DNA of 64,000 nucleotides from positions 1,488,001-1,552,000 of the forward strand of contig NZ_CP165646.1 in assembly GCF_041199995.1 (NCBI RefSeq), in the 5' to 3' direction. The translations under genes were made by a program, and so were the position numbers. The DNA is from Leptotrichia sp. HSP-342 (lineage in GTDB: Bacteria; Fusobacteriota; Fusobacteriia; Fusobacteriales; Leptotrichiaceae). Positions 30,153 through 40,281 of the stretch are shown here, piece by piece; within the stretch, counting starts at the first letter, position 1, and every line of letters starts with the position of its first letter. Below the pieces are notes generated by a model. It was not told the DNA's origin and ran no database searches. It saw nothing but the letters and a program-made list of their open reading frames with translations.

Positions 30153-30386
30153 TTATTCAATTGGTACATCTTTCCAATCAAGGCATTGTCTTACTCCACC
30201 GTTACTAGGAGAATAAGCTGTACACACTCTTTTCGTTCCTTTATAGTTAGATGACCCTTTTGAGTTCATCGCTGTTATAACTGCCAATCCACCAAGTACG
30301 CCAAGAGCCACATTGCTAGTACTACAACTATTTACTCCAAATATCATTGCCAAGATTATAATTCCTACTTTCATTTTACGTTTCAT
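30153..30386 (-). CDS. Small lipoprotein, KRVCTAYS family
   Basis: It has a lipobox (MIFGVNSC), a short glycine-rich hydrophobic part, and the C-terminal YKGTKRVCTAYSPSNGGVRQCLDW block nearly identical to the next gene. The AGAAAGGA ribosome site sits directly on the first ATG (30395), so ATG 30386 is taken. Promoter and leader are almost identical to those of the 36918 gene. No function is known to me. Confidence 0.7.
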   Translation of the reverse strand: MKRKMKVGIIILAMIFGVNSCSTSNVALGVLGGLAVITAMNSKGSSNYKGTKRVCTAYSPSNGGVRQCLDWKDVPIE

Positions 30387-30453
30387 AAGAATCATTCCTT
30401 TCTAACTCTTAAATTTTTACGGTAATTAATTTTCTCTTTTATTTTGCAATAAA

Positions 30454-30482
30454 ATTATACAACATCTTTTTAAAAAAGTCAA
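30454..30482 (-). promoter_or_regulatory. Promoter of the 30153/29881 lipoprotein pair
   Basis: Minus strand TTGACT (30477-30482), 17-bp spacer, TATAAT (30454-30459). From the -35 box to the leader motif AATTACCGT it is nearly identical to the promoter at 36835-36863. Confidence 0.85.
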
Positions 30483-30621
30483 CACATTTTTTAAAATAAT
30501 ATTTATATTTATTTTTATAGTAATTCGTTAACTGTGTTTTTAGATAAAAAAATAGAAAGATAACAAAAATTTAAAATTAATGTCAACTTTCTATTTAAAT
30601 ATATAAATTAATTTTTATATT

Positions 30622-32940
30622 TTATTCCATAAAACTTGGTAATTTAAAATTACTTTTTTTCTTTTCATTATTTTCAGATTTTTCATTTATATCTTCATTT
30701 CCTGAATCAGAATCATTATCGTTGTTTTCTGAAGAATCATTTGAATTATCATCATTATCTTTTTTATCTTTAGTTTCTGTAACTTTTTCCAGTTCACTTT
30801 CAGAAGTATTTTGATTTTCATTAACTAGTACTTCATCGGTTTTTCCAACAATCTTACTTGCAGCTTCCGCTAATTTTTCGGTTTTAATTTTTTCTTCTAG
30901 CTCTTCAACTTTTTCTATCAACTTTTCTTCTGATACCTTTTCTGTATCTTCTTCTTCAGCTTTTTTTTCTTCTTCAATATTCGAATTATTATTATCTTCT
31001 TCAATATTTTCAGAAGCTTTCAAAACTTGCTCTGAAGTCTCTCCTTTAATAATTCTTCTAACTTCATCTCCAGTAATTGTTTCTTTTTTCAGTAATAATT
31101 TTACTACTTCTTCTAGTTTACTCCAGTTATCTTGTAAAGTGTTTAAAGTATTTAAATACTCTTCTGTTAAAATTTTTCTTATTTCAAGATCAATTTCTCT
31201 AACTGTTTCATCACTTTTATTTGGAGCAAATGAATATTCATCATCTGAGTTTTCAAAGTTAATTGGTCCTAATTTCTTACTCATCCCCACACTTTCAACA
31301 TAAGCTCTTGCTACTTTTGTAGCACGTTTTATATCAGAATAAGCTCCTGTGCTTATGTCATCAAGTCCAATTTCCTCAGCTGCACGTCCACCAAACAATA
31401 CCTTTATCTCAGCTAGCATTTGTCTACTTGTAGTTACTAACTTTTCTTCAGGAAGTGGCATCATAAATCCACCAGCATCTCCCCTAGGAATTATTGTTAC
31501 TTTATGAACAGGGTCAGCTCCTGGTGTCAATTCCGTCATAATAGCGTGACCAGCTTCATGGTAAGCTAATAGTTTTTTCTCTTCTGGTTTAATAATTTTA
31601 CCTTTTTGACCAAGTCCCATTCCAATTTTATCCACAGCTTCATCTAAATCAACCATTTTTATTGTATCACTTGCTCTTCTTGCTGCTAAGATTGCCGCTT
31701 CATTTAATAAGTTTGCTAAATCAGCTCCAACAAATCCTGGTGTAATTTTAGCAATATCTTCAAGTCTTACATCGCTATCAAGTTTTTTATTTCTTGAATG
31801 AACTTTCAATATTGCAACACGTCCTTGCAAATCAGGAGCATCAACAGTAACACGTCTGTCAAAACGTCCAGCACGCAATAATGCAGGATCTAATACATCT
31901 TCTCTATTTGTTGCTGCAAGCACGATAACTTTTGTATCTGTTTCAAATCCATCCATTTCAACTAACAATTGATTTAGCGTTTGCTCACGTTCATCATTAC
32001 TTCCGCTATTTTTTCCAACGCTTCTTCTTCTACCAATGGCATCAATTTCATCTATAAATATGATTGAAGGACTTGATTCCTTTGCTTTTTCAAACAAATC
32101 CCTTACACGTGATGCTCCAACACCAACAAACATTTCTACAAATTCTGAACCCGAAATACTAAAGAATGATGCTCCAGATTCTCCTGCTACTGCTTTTGCA
32201 AGTAATGTTTTACCTGTTCCCGGTCTACCTAGCAAAAGTACTCCTTTTGGAACTCTTGCCCCAGCCTTTGTATATTTCTCAGGATTTTTAAGAAAGTCAA
32301 CAACTTCTTTCAGCTCTTCTTTTGCTCCATCAACTCCTGCAACATCATCAAATTTTACATCTGGTTTTTTATCAATCTTATTCACTCTTGATTTTCCAAA
32401 CCCAAAGATATTTCCAGGTCCTCCACCTTGAGATCCGCCAACCATCTTTCTAGCAAGATACACCATAAGCCCAATCATTATAATCATTGGTAAAAATTGA
32501 CCTAATAACAGCAAGAAAAAGTTTCCACCAGAAGGTTGCAATGAATTTAACTTAACACGTTTCTGTGCAATTGCATTAATAATTATTGGCTCATTTCCAA
32601 CTCTATCTGTTATTTTTTTTGTAAAATAAAGTACTTCCTTGCCGTCTTCCTTTACTTGTGCAATTAACTTATCATCTTTTTCGTTGATTTCAGTAAAATC
32701 ACCTTTTTGTGTCTTACCTACAAATTCTGTATAAGAAATTTCCTTTTTATTTTGAAAAGCAGTTTGTATATCACGATGGAATATCGCTGTAAAAACTACC
32801 AGCAGTACTACAAAAACAAAAAAAAGAAATCCTGAAAATGGTGGTTTATCTCCATTATCCTGTCTATTATTTTTTCTATTATTATCTTTTCGTAATTCTT
32901 CCAGTCGTTTTCTAATATCGTTTTTATCTCTTTCTGCCAT
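30622..32940 (-). CDS. ftsH: ATP-dependent zinc metalloprotease FtsH
   Basis: This membrane-anchored AAA+ protease degrades misfolded membrane proteins and regulators. It has an N-terminal TM ([17 protein letters not shown]), a periplasmic loop and a second TM, and the AAA domain has Walker A (GRPGTGKT, with Arg in place of the usual Pro), Walker B ([11 protein letters not shown]) and the SRH region ([12 protein letters not shown]). The zinc site is HEAGH. At 772 residues it is about 130-150 longer than usual because of an acidic, Asn/Ser/Glu-rich, probably disordered tail ending in [13 protein letters not shown]. It overlaps tilS by 17 bp. Confidence 0.97.
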   Translation of the reverse strand: MAERDKNDIRKRLEELRKDNNRKNNRQDNGDKPPFSGFLFFVFVVLLVVFTAIFHRDIQTAFQNKKEISYTEFVGKTQKGDFTEINEKDDKLIAQVKEDGKEVLYFTKKITDRVGNEPIIINAIAQKRVKLNSLQPSGGNFFLLLLGQFLPMIIMIGLMVYLARKMVGGSQGGGPGNIFGFGKSRVNKIDKKPDVKFDDVAGVDGAKEELKEVVDFLKNPEKYTKAGARVPKGVLLLGRPGTGKTLLAKAVAGESGASFFSISGSEFVEMFVGVGASRVRDLFEKAKESSPSIIFIDEIDAIGRRRSVGKNSGSNDEREQTLNQLLVEMDGFETDTKVIVLAATNREDVLDPALLRAGRFDRRVTVDAPDLQGRVAILKVHSRNKKLDSDVRLEDIAKITPGFVGADLANLLNEAAILAARRASDTIKMVDLDEAVDKIGMGLGQKGKIIKPEEKKLLAYHEAGHAIMTELTPGADPVHKVTIIPRGDAGGFMMPLPEEKLVTTSRQMLAEIKVLFGGRAAEEIGLDDISTGAYSDIKRATKVARAYVESVGMSKKLGPINFENSDDEYSFAPNKSDETVREIDLEIRKILTEEYLNTLNTLQDNWSKLEEVVKLLLKKETITGDEVRRIIKGETSEQVLKASENIEEDNNNSNIEEEKKAEEEDTEKVSEEKLIEKVEELEEKIKTEKLAEAASKIVGKTDEVLVNENQNTSESELEKVTETKDKKDNDDNSNDSSENNDNDSDSGNEDINEKSENNEKKKSNFKLPSFME

Positions 32941-34414
32941 TTTTCCTCCCTATTATTAATAGTTTACTTTTAGTGCTATTTTCTAAATTTTCAATATCTT
33001 TATTTGAGATTTTTTCCAAAAATTTTGAAAACTTTATATCTGAAATTGCTAATATTTCTTTTATTTTTTTATTCTTATCAATTTCTATTTCACTAATTTC
33101 AGTTTCTAAATTTTCCAAAACTTGAACATCTTCAATCTCTACAATGGGAATAAAATCCCTCTCCCATTTCATAATCTTTTCATCAATAAGAATTTTTTTA
33201 ACTTTTTTATGTCCCAAATTTTTTAGAAAAATTCTATCCCCATCTTTTCGACTTCTGACAATAATTTTTCTATCTTTTATTTTTTCATCATCAAATTTAT
33301 AAAAAGTATAGTTTACATTTTTTTTGTTTATAAAATAAGTTTTAAAATCCTGAATATTTTCATATAAGATTATCTCGTAATTATACCATTCAATACTTTG
33401 ATTTCCCTTTAAAATTTTGATTTTATCAAAGATTTTACTATTTTTATCGCTTTTTTCTACTTTATTATCTAAAGTATTAATAATTTTTAATTCCCCATAT
33501 ATATTTTGCAAAACTTTATTTTTACCTAAATAAAATTCTTTTGAACCTTCATTTTGTAATTTCCCATTTTCCGAAAAAAGACTTTTATAAATCTGATTAA
33601 TTTTTTCTCTTGAAATTTCTACATTATTTCGTTTCAGAAGTTGAATTAATTCATCTTTATGATTTATAGTCCCCTCATAAATATTAGAAAATGTCAATTT
33701 ACAATTTTCTTTTTCATTAATTTCTTTTATCAGAGAATCTATTTTTTGTCTAAAAGTAGGGTTAATATTTTCGAAATCAGGAAAAATTTTATTTCGGATA
33801 AAGTTTCTTGTATAATCATTTTTATTATTGGTATAATCAATTATGTATTTGTAATTTTTATTTTTTAAAAAAGATAAAATTTCACTTTTTTCAAAATCTA
33901 AAATTGGTCTTACTATATTTTCTCTTGTCTTCGGAATACTTTTTAACCCTATTACTGATGTACCCCTTAAAAGACGGAAAATAAAGGTTTCTACATTATC
34001 ATCTAAATTATGGCCTGTAGCAATCTTGTTATATCCTATCTTTTTTCTAATATTCTCAATAGCCTCATATCTCAATTCCCTTGCTGCCAATTCTATTGAC
34101 TTTTTATTTTTTGTCGCATACTTTTTTACATCAACACTTTCGATATAATAATTAACATTATTGGAATTTGAAAATTCATTTATAAATTTCAAGTCGTTTT
34201 CAACATCATGACGTAAGTTATGATTAATATAAACTATTGAAATCTCTATTGAAATTATATTTTTTAGTGAATTAAGAAAATGATAAAGAAAAACTGAATC
34301 AGGCCCTCCAGAAAAGGCAATAAGAATCTTGTCTTTTTCAGATATCAGCTCTTCCTTTATAATTTCCTCTAATTTTTTAAATATTTTTTTTTTAATTTTT
34401 TTTACTTTTTCCAT
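32924..34414 (-). CDS. tilS: tRNA(Ile)-lysidine synthase TilS
   Basis: TilS attaches lysine to C34 of tRNA-Ile(CAU), so that it reads AUA. The PP-loop SGGPDS is near residues 36-41 and is followed by the [13 protein letters not shown] and [19 protein letters not shown] blocks; a C-terminal substrate-binding domain (residues about 380-450) is present. Length is normal for the long TilS form. ATG 34414 follows a TTG, both after TTAGGA. It overlaps ftsH and lies 28 bp after mltG, and the tilS-ftsH pairing is common in bacteria. Confidence 0.93.
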   Translation of the reverse strand: MEKVKKIKKKIFKKLEEIIKEELISEKDKILIAFSGGPDSVFLYHFLNSLKNIISIEISIVYINHNLRHDVENDLKFINEFSNSNNVNYYIESVDVKKYATKNKKSIELAARELRYEAIENIRKKIGYNKIATGHNLDDNVETFIFRLLRGTSVIGLKSIPKTRENIVRPILDFEKSEILSFLKNKNYKYIIDYTNNKNDYTRNFIRNKIFPDFENINPTFRQKIDSLIKEINEKENCKLTFSNIYEGTINHKDELIQLLKRNNVEISREKINQIYKSLFSENGKLQNEGSKEFYLGKNKVLQNIYGELKIINTLDNKVEKSDKNSKIFDKIKILKGNQSIEWYNYEIILYENIQDFKTYFINKKNVNYTFYKFDDEKIKDRKIIVRSRKDGDRIFLKNLGHKKVKKILIDEKIMKWERDFIPIVEIEDVQVLENLETEISEIEIDKNKKIKEILAISDIKFSKFLEKISNKDIENLENSTKSKLLIIGRKNGRKR

Positions 34415-34444
34415 CAATTTTATTCCTAATCTTGATTTTCAGGT

Positions 34445-35395
34445 TTATTTTAACTGTCCGCTTTCACGACGTTTTTTTAAATGTTCCTCATGTGTTTTTG
34501 AATAATATGTTTTTCCTTTATATGTAAAGAAAAATAGATTATCTGTCTTTTCTGCATTTAAAACTGCCTTAAAAGTTTCTATTGGTGGATTTCCAATCGG
34601 TGTTGGTGGCAATCCTTTCACTTTATATGAATTATATGGTGTATTTTGAGATTTTAACTCATTTCTTGATGCTTGTCTTCCCAGTTCATATTTCAAAGTT
34701 GCATCTGATTCCAATTTCATTCCAATTTCCAATCTTTTCAAAAATATTCCCGCAACTTTTGGCTTATCTACAGCATCAGACACTTCCGCTTCCACTATTG
34801 AAGCCATTTTTAAATTATTATAAAACTTTTGTTTATCAGGATATTTTTCAGGTGGAAATTTTTTCAAAAATTCACCTAAAATAGTTTGAATAACCTGTTT
34901 CGTTGTAACATTTTCAGAAAAAATATAAGTTTCAGGATAAAAATATCCTTCGAAATTATTATTTTCATGTGGATATGGAAAATCCATTTCACTAAGGACT
35001 TTGTTTATTTCTTCTCTGTTCCCCAGTTCTAATGCTTCCATTCTTGCAAATACTTGCTTTGAAGTAAATCCTTCAGGTATTGTCAATCTAACTCCATTAG
35101 TTTCACTGCTCTTAATTTTTTTTATAATTTCATATTTTGAAAATTTTCCATTAAATTTATAAGTTCCTACTTTTAATTTTATATTTCCGCCATTTAGTTT
35201 TAAATAAGCTCTGTCGGTAATTCCGTAATGTAATTTTAGTTCCTTATAAATTTGTGAAAATGTTGTTCCTTTTTTTATATTTATGTTAACATTTCTATAT
35301 TCTTTTTTTGCAACAAAAAAATTATAAAAAAATATCAGACACATAAATAATACAAAAAAAATTACAACATAAATAACTTTTAGTGTATTTTTCAT
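34445..35395 (-). CDS. mltG: Endolytic murein transglycosylase MltG (YceG-like)
   Basis: This inner-membrane enzyme cleaves nascent glycan strands and limits their length. It has one N-terminal TM (VIYVVIFFVLFMCLIFFYNFFV), a LysM-like segment and the catalytic domain with EGFTSKQV, EGYFYPETYIF, ASIVEAEV (catalytic Glu near 202), LESDATLKYELG and the terminal block GLPPTPIGNPP. All family motifs are intact. It appears to be the first gene of mltG-tilS-ftsH. Confidence 0.94.
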   Translation of the reverse strand: MKNTLKVIYVVIFFVLFMCLIFFYNFFVAKKEYRNVNINIKKGTTFSQIYKELKLHYGITDRAYLKLNGGNIKLKVGTYKFNGKFSKYEIIKKIKSSETNGVRLTIPEGFTSKQVFARMEALELGNREEINKVLSEMDFPYPHENNNFEGYFYPETYIFSENVTTKQVIQTILGEFLKKFPPEKYPDKQKFYNNLKMASIVEAEVSDAVDKPKVAGIFLKRLEIGMKLESDATLKYELGRQASRNELKSQNTPYNSYKVKGLPPTPIGNPPIETFKAVLNAEKTDNLFFFTYKGKTYYSKTHEEHLKKRRESGQLK

Positions 35396-35533
35396 TTTTG
35401 ATCTCCTAAATATTCAATATTTATAGTATTAATATAATTTCAAAATCTAATAAATCTGTATTCTCTTACTTCATTATTTCTTAATTTTAGATTAAGTTTA
35501 GTAATTTTAATTAAATTAATAGAATTATTTTAA

Positions 35534-36601
35534 TTAATATTCCTTATTTATTTCTATATTATTACTGTTACTTTTTATTTCAGTTTCATTTTTTAAATCT
35601 TTATTGTTAAGTTCAATTACTTCCACGCTTTTAGTACTATTATTTTTTTCTAGAGTTGGTACTTTTTGTTTTCTTAATTGTCTTTCATGATATCTTTTAG
35701 CACCAATTGTATCAATTTGAAATACAGAAGTAGGATCTTCACTTAGTTTTCTTTCCAGATATTCTGTTTTTTTACGAAGTTTATCCTTCTTTCTGTCACT
35801 CTCCATTTCTCTAATACTTTTTATATTTGTATTGTAGTGAATATCTCTCATATTGTTTATATTTGAGACAAAATTAATAAATTCAGCCAACTCTTCATTT
35901 TCCAGTGAAATTTCTTCGTTATTAGGATAACGTGAAAGCACTCTTATAAATCCATCACTAAATCTTATTATCATATAATGGTAATTTTTATCAAAAAATA
36001 GTATCTCACTTCTATTATTTTTAAAATATTTTTTTTCAATATCTAAATAAACATGCCCTTTTTTCTCTTCAATCCATCCTCTCCGTTTATCTTCCTGCCA
36101 CGTATCTGTCTTTGGATCGAAATAACTTTTTACAATTTGATATCCGTTTTCTTCTTGTATAAAATCATATCGAATATTTTCAAGCATAGTTTCTGAAATA
36201 TCGTTACTTTTTATCAAATACCATCTTCCATAACTTTTTGAAATTTGAAATCTTATTATCGGATTTACCTTCTCATCAATTTTTCTTATAAATCTCTCAA
36301 GCTTATTGATTTTCTCTTGCTTTTTCTTCTTTTCCTCCTCTTCCTCATCTCGAATCTGATCCAGGAAAATCAAATCTCCTTCTTCACTATTTTCATCTTG
36401 CATACTATCGTTTTCATTCTCAAAATCATTCATATTATTTTTATTAATAATAATATCAATTTTAACAGCATCATCTTCAACCTTATTCTCATTACTAGAA
36501 GTTTTGCTACCATTAGCTAGGACTGATAATGAAAATATCCAGAAGCATGCCGCAATATACATTTTTATATTTCTGTATTGATTAATTCTCTGTCTATTCA
36601 A
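35534..36601 (-). CDS. Exported charged hypothetical protein
   Basis: It has an N-terminal hydrophobic segment (MYIAACFWIFSLSVLANG) consistent with a signal peptide. A long Asn/Glu/Asp-rich coiled-coil stretch follows (EEEEKKKKQEKINKLERFIRKI), then a folded part with several WxxxxRRGW-like and aromatic patches, and a charged Asn-rich tail. I do not recognise it. A GTG at 36610 overlaps the AAAAGGTG ribosome site, and TTG at 36601 has six-base spacing, so I use TTG. A promoter lies at 36714-36741. Confidence 0.65.
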   Translation of the reverse strand: MNRQRINQYRNIKMYIAACFWIFSLSVLANGSKTSSNENKVEDDAVKIDIIINKNNMNDFENENDSMQDENSEEGDLIFLDQIRDEEEEEKKKKQEKINKLERFIRKIDEKVNPIIRFQISKSYGRWYLIKSNDISETMLENIRYDFIQEENGYQIVKSYFDPKTDTWQEDKRRGWIEEKKGHVYLDIEKKYFKNNRSEILFFDKNYHYMIIRFSDGFIRVLSRYPNNEEISLENEELAEFINFVSNINNMRDIHYNTNIKSIREMESDRKKDKLRKKTEYLERKLSEDPTSVFQIDTIGAKRYHERQLRKQKVPTLEKNNSTKSVEVIELNNKDLKNETEIKSNSNNIEINKEY

Positions 36602-36834
36602 AGCATTCACCTTTTATTTTCAGTTTTTATATCTGTAAAATTTTTTCAACTCTAAAATTAAAATAATCACATCTGAATTTTAAAGTTCATTCAAGCATAT
36701 ATAGCTTTTACTAATTATATCATACATTTTTTAAATTGCAAATTAAATATTTATCTACTAATCTAATTTTCGCTAAACAAAATACGGTTTATTAGTTACT
36801 ATAAAAAATTATATAATTTTTTAGAAACAAAATG
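36602..36834. other. Divergent intergenic region
   Basis: It contains the minus-strand promoter at 36714-36741 and a roughly 105-nt leader for the 36601 gene. I see no RNA gene or other coding frame. Confidence 0.5.
36714..36741 (-). promoter_or_regulatory. Extended -10 promoter for the 35534-36601 gene
   Basis: Minus strand TTGCAA (36736-36741), 16-bp spacer, TATAAT (36714-36719) preceded by TGA, giving an extended -10. Confidence 0.6.
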
Positions 36835-36863
36835 TTGACTTTTTTAAAAAGTTGTTGTATAAT
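36835..36863 (+). promoter_or_regulatory. Promoter of the 36918 lipoprotein gene
   Basis: TTGACT (36835-36840), 17-bp spacer, TATAAT (36858-36863). It is a near copy of the 30454-30482 promoter, including the downstream ATTTTATTGCA and AATTACCGT leader segments. Confidence 0.85.
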
Positions 36864-36917
36864 TTTATTGCAGAAAAATAATTACCGTTGATAGAAGATA
36901 GAAAGGAAATGATTATT

Positions 36918-37115
36918 ATGAAAAAAAAATTTAAACTTTTAACAATTATTCTGGCAATGTCATCATTTAGCAGCTGTACAAGCTTAATGGCACTTGCAGG
37001 AAGTGAAAAGGCCGATCGAGAGCTACGTGGTCATACTATTGAAGAATCAAAACGTTATTGTGCTGTCTCAAAAGTTTCTACTGGAGAATGCTTAGAATGG
37101 AGAAAACGTAACTAA
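36918..37115 (+). CDS. Small lipoprotein, diverged member of the KRVCTAYS family
   Basis: This 65-residue protein has a signal peptide and lipobox (MSSFSSC). The C-terminus SKRYCAVSKVSTGECLEW keeps the two-cysteine spacing of the 29881 and 30153 proteins but little else. The AGAAAGGA ribosome site is ten or so bases upstream of ATG 36918; the longer frame from 36888 runs through that site and is rejected. Shared promoter and leader with the 30-kb genes indicate duplication of the whole unit. Confidence 0.65.
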   Translation: MKKKFKLLTIILAMSSFSSCTSLMALAGSEKADRELRGHTIEESKRYCAVSKVSTGECLEWRKRN

Positions 37116-37155
37116 TATTTATTTTAATTAAGAATGAAAGAAAGAAGGTTTTAAA

Positions 37156-37650
37156 ATGAAAAGTTTAAGAAAAATTATACTGTCACTATTTGTTGTGATG
37201 TCAGTATTTACGTTTGCAAAAGGAAATTCAGGTTCAAGCATAAGATTTGGAAGTCCTACAGTTGGATATATAACTGTTCCTACAAACTGGTATGAATTTG
37301 GAGATCCCGATGCTTCGCCTACAGCCAAACAAGTATCAATAGATAACACAAATATTATAACTTTAGATATTGTTGCAACTAACGGAAGAGGTACTGCAAA
37401 AAGAGCAGCTGAAGTAATCATTCAAAAATATATTAATCTAGGAACTCCTGAAGATAACATTTTTGAAGGCAGTGTTAACATAAATGGTTACGAGGGGGAA
37501 CAAGTGGCAATAGAATATGATGATGGAAGTGTATTAATAATGTACTACATTGAAGCTAACGGAAATATCTATTACATTGCTCAGGAAGGAGAACGTGAAT
37601 ATCAGAAACAATTAGCAAAAGCTATCAAAACTTGGAGTCCAAGAAGATAA
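37156..37650 (+). CDS. Secreted hypothetical protein, 164 residues
   Basis: It has a signal peptide (MKSLRKIILSLFVVMSVFTFA) and a single compact domain beginning GSSIRFGSPTVGYITVPTNWYEF and ending YYIAQEGEREYQKQLAKAIKTW. The pattern (GYI-x-VP-x-x-W at the start, a central IN-GYEGEQVA, and a final alpha helix ending in TW) resembles the small PsbP-like/DUF1795-type beta-sheet domains that many lipoproteins use, but this is only a resemblance. It follows the 36918 lipoprotein by 40 bp and may be cotranscribed. Function unknown. Confidence 0.65.
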   Translation: MKSLRKIILSLFVVMSVFTFAKGNSGSSIRFGSPTVGYITVPTNWYEFGDPDASPTAKQVSIDNTNIITLDIVATNGRGTAKRAAEVIIQKYINLGTPEDNIFEGSVNINGYEGEQVAIEYDDGSVLIMYYIEANGNIYYIAQEGEREYQKQLAKAIKTWSPRR

Positions 37651-37660
37651 ATAAAAATTA

Positions 37661-37694
37661 AAAAAGGCTGTTTAAAATTCAAAACAGTCTTTTT
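37661..37694. terminator. Bidirectional terminator
   Basis: AAAAAGGCTGTTT (37661-37673) pairs with AAACAGTCTTTTT (37682-37694) with one G-T wobble. It sits between convergent genes (37156 and purD). Confidence 0.85.
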
Positions 37695-37710
37695 TATTAC
37701 TATTTATTTT

Positions 37711-38979
37711 TTAATAAAACCTTCCGCCAATATCTTTTCTAAAATACATTCCTTCAAAATTTATAGTTTTCAAAAGTTCATATGCCTTTTTTTGTGCTTC
37801 TTCCAGTGTATTTCCAAGAGCTACAGCATTTAATACTCTTCCGCCATTAGTCAACAATTTTCCATTTTCAACTTTTGCTCCACAGATAAATACTTTGTTA
37901 TCGTGAGTTTCTTTAAAGTCAAGAACTCCTGTAATTTCATCGCCTTTTTTATAGCTTTCTGGGTAACCTCCCGCAGCAGCTACTACGCAGCATGAATGTA
38001 ATGGTTTCCAATTAACTTTAACTTCCGATAATTTTTTTTCAAAAGATTTTTCTATTAACTCAAGCAAGTCATTTTCCAGAAGCGGTAATACCGCCTGAGT
38101 TTCTGGATCTCCCATTCTCATATTGTATTCAAGCAAATAAACACCTTTTTTAGTAATCATAAGTCCAAAGAAAATTACTCCTGCAAAATCCATTCCTTCA
38201 GCCTGCATTCCTTTCAAAGTTGGCTCCATTATATCTGACTTAAATTTTCCAAAAATTTCATCCGTAACAAAAGGATTTGGACTGATAACTCCCATTCCTC
38301 CTGTATTTAATCCAGTTTCATCTTCTCCAATCTTTTTATGATCCTTTGCTGACAATAGCGGTACAATTACTTTACTGTCTGTAAAGGATAAAATTGAAGC
38401 TTCTACTCCGTCGAGAAATTCTTCAATTACAACCTGATTTCCAGCATTTCCAAATTTCTCATCAACCATTATATCTTCCACAGCCTTAATAGCTTCATTT
38501 AGATTTTGAGCAATAATAACACCTTTTCCAGCTGCAAGTCCGCTAGCCTTTATAACCACAGGAAAATCTTTCCAGTTATTCAAAAATTCCTTAGCTTTTT
38601 CAGAATTATCAAAAATTTCATAAACTGCTGTCTTTATTCCATATTTTTTCATAAAATCCTTAGAATAAGCCTTACTTCCCTCAAGAATCGCAGCCTTTTT
38701 ATCAGGCCCAAATATTTTCAGTCCATTTTTATGAAATTCATCCACAATCCCCTGAACAAGCAATTCTTCACTTCCCACAACTGTTAATTCGACATTATTG
38801 TTTTTTGCAAACGAAATATACTCATCTATTGAGCCTAAATTCACACTTTCAGCATTTGGTAGCATTTTTACACAGGCATTTCCTGGAGCTATAAATATTT
38901 TTTCCACTTTTTCATTTTGAGAAAGTTTCCAAGCAATCGCATGCTCTCTTCCACCAGCACCCACAATTAATATTTTCAT
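37711..38979 (-). CDS. purD: Phosphoribosylamine-glycine ligase (GAR synthetase)
   Basis: This is the second step of de novo purine synthesis, joining glycine to phosphoribosylamine with ATP. The N-terminal motif ILIVGAGGREHAIAWKL and the ATP-grasp core (VVIKASGLAAGKGVIIA, VVIEEFLDGVEASILSF, LEYNMRMGDPETQAVLPLL) are complete. Two adjacent ATGs follow GGAGGA; the second has slightly better spacing. It stands alone: no other pur gene adjoins, and purH is 14 kb away, so the pathway genes are scattered. Confidence 0.96.
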   Translation of the reverse strand: MKILIVGAGGREHAIAWKLSQNEKVEKIFIAPGNACVKMLPNAESVNLGSIDEYISFAKNNNVELTVVGSEELLVQGIVDEFHKNGLKIFGPDKKAAILEGSKAYSKDFMKKYGIKTAVYEIFDNSEKAKEFLNNWKDFPVVIKASGLAAGKGVIIAQNLNEAIKAVEDIMVDEKFGNAGNQVVIEEFLDGVEASILSFTDSKVIVPLLSAKDHKKIGEDETGLNTGGMGVISPNPFVTDEIFGKFKSDIMEPTLKGMQAEGMDFAGVIFFGLMITKKGVYLLEYNMRMGDPETQAVLPLLENDLLELIEKSFEKKLSEVKVNWKPLHSCCVVAAAGGYPESYKKGDEITGVLDFKETHDNKVFICGAKVENGKLLTNGGRVLNAVALGNTLEEAQKKAYELLKTINFEGMYFRKDIGGRFY

Positions 38980-39151
38980 CATTCCTCCTTCAGCATTTTT
39001 AGATTTTTGACTAACCTTTATTTTTTATATCTTTTGAATATATTTTAGCACATTTTTTGGTAATATTAAATGCAAAAAATTGAAAATTATTTATTTCTAT
39101 CAATCATATATCTTTATTTTCAAATAAATTTTATTTTCTTTCATAACTTTT

Positions 39152-40273
39152 TTAATCTAATTTCTGATGTCGTGGACAATCTATCAAAAAACAGTCATAT
39201 AAAAATTTAGGGTAAATTTTCACTTCTGGTTTATAATCTGTTTTCAAAATTTTCTCATATTCCGCCTTTAAGTTCTTTATTTGCCTTTTTATCTCCCTAA
39301 TTTCTTCTTTTTTCTCAGATTTTGTCCACTCTCTTTTAAATTCTCCATTTTTAACATCTTCTATTTCTTCATTTTTAAATTTCAATGCTTTCTTAAAAGA
39401 TTTTTCTAATTTATCAAATTTATTTAATCGCTTTAATGAATAAAAATAAATTGGTAGTTCTTCATATGGTACTTGGCAATCCTCTTGAGCATCTATTTTT
39501 AAATAAATTTCTACCAGTTTTTTATAATTCTCAGATAAATAATACAGACTTTCTAAATCACTACCAAAAAAATAATCATTATCAATATTTTCTAACATTA
39601 ATTTATCAATTTGAGCCTCAATATTTATAAATTCCTTCAACTGAAGTTTATTTGCAATGTAAATATATTTTACCTTAATAAAATCCTCTTTTCCAAACTC
39701 AAAATCTTTTTTTATTAATTCTTCCAAAATTATTTTTGCCTCTTCGTTTTTTCCATTAACCATCAGCAAATTTGCATACTCAAACTTATAAATTGGATTA
39801 TTTTCTAATTCACAAGCTCTTTTATACATTTCTTCTGACTTCTCGTATTTCCCAGCACCATAATAATCCGCCCCAAGTCCATAATAAGTCTTTGAATTAT
39901 TTGGATTAAACGTCACAGCCTTTCTCAAAGTTCTAATTGCTCTTTTACTTCCAACTCTCTGATCATCATAATAATACCCTAAATTGGTATAAATACGTGA
40001 TTTTTCCTCATCAGTTAATTCATTTTCATATTTTTTAATAAATTCATTCAATAATTTATAAATATCCTCCCATTGATAGGTTAATTCATTATAAACTGCC
40101 GCTAATTGACAAACAACTTCCACATTTTTGGGATTTTCTTTCAATTCATTTTCCAAAAATGTTTTATACTCTTCATAAACAGAATCGTAATCACTATTAT
40201 TTCTAATTTTTTCTTGAATATATTTTATCCATTCTTTTACCGTTTTTCTTTCTAAATTTTTTTGTTTTTCCAA
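39152..40273 (-). CDS. TPR protein with C-terminal DCPRHQKLD tag (paralogue 3)
   Basis: This all-helical cytosolic protein has tetratricopeptide units, best seen at RAIRTLRKAVTFNPNNSKTYYGLGADYYGAGKYEKSEEMYKRACE. It opens with KEWIKYIQEKI and closes with FLIDCPRHQKLD, both shared with the two genes upstream. The frame overlaps the preceding gene, but AGGAGG lies just before a TTG at 40273, which I take as the start. No signal peptide. Function unknown; the Cys-x-x-x-x-x-Cys-Pro-x-His ending could bind metal, which is inference. Confidence 0.7.
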   Translation of the reverse strand: MEKQKNLERKTVKEWIKYIQEKIRNNSDYDSVYEEYKTFLENELKENPKNVEVVCQLAAVYNELTYQWEDIYKLLNEFIKKYENELTDEEKSRIYTNLGYYYDDQRVGSKRAIRTLRKAVTFNPNNSKTYYGLGADYYGAGKYEKSEEMYKRACELENNPIYKFEYANLLMVNGKNEEAKIILEELIKKDFEFGKEDFIKVKYIYIANKLQLKEFINIEAQIDKLMLENIDNDYFFGSDLESLYYLSENYKKLVEIYLKIDAQEDCQVPYEELPIYFYSLKRLNKFDKLEKSFKKALKFKNEEIEDVKNGEFKREWTKSEKKEEIREIKRQIKNLKAEYEKILKTDYKPEVKIYPKFLYDCFLIDCPRHQKLD

Positions 40274-40281
40274 TTTTCCTC

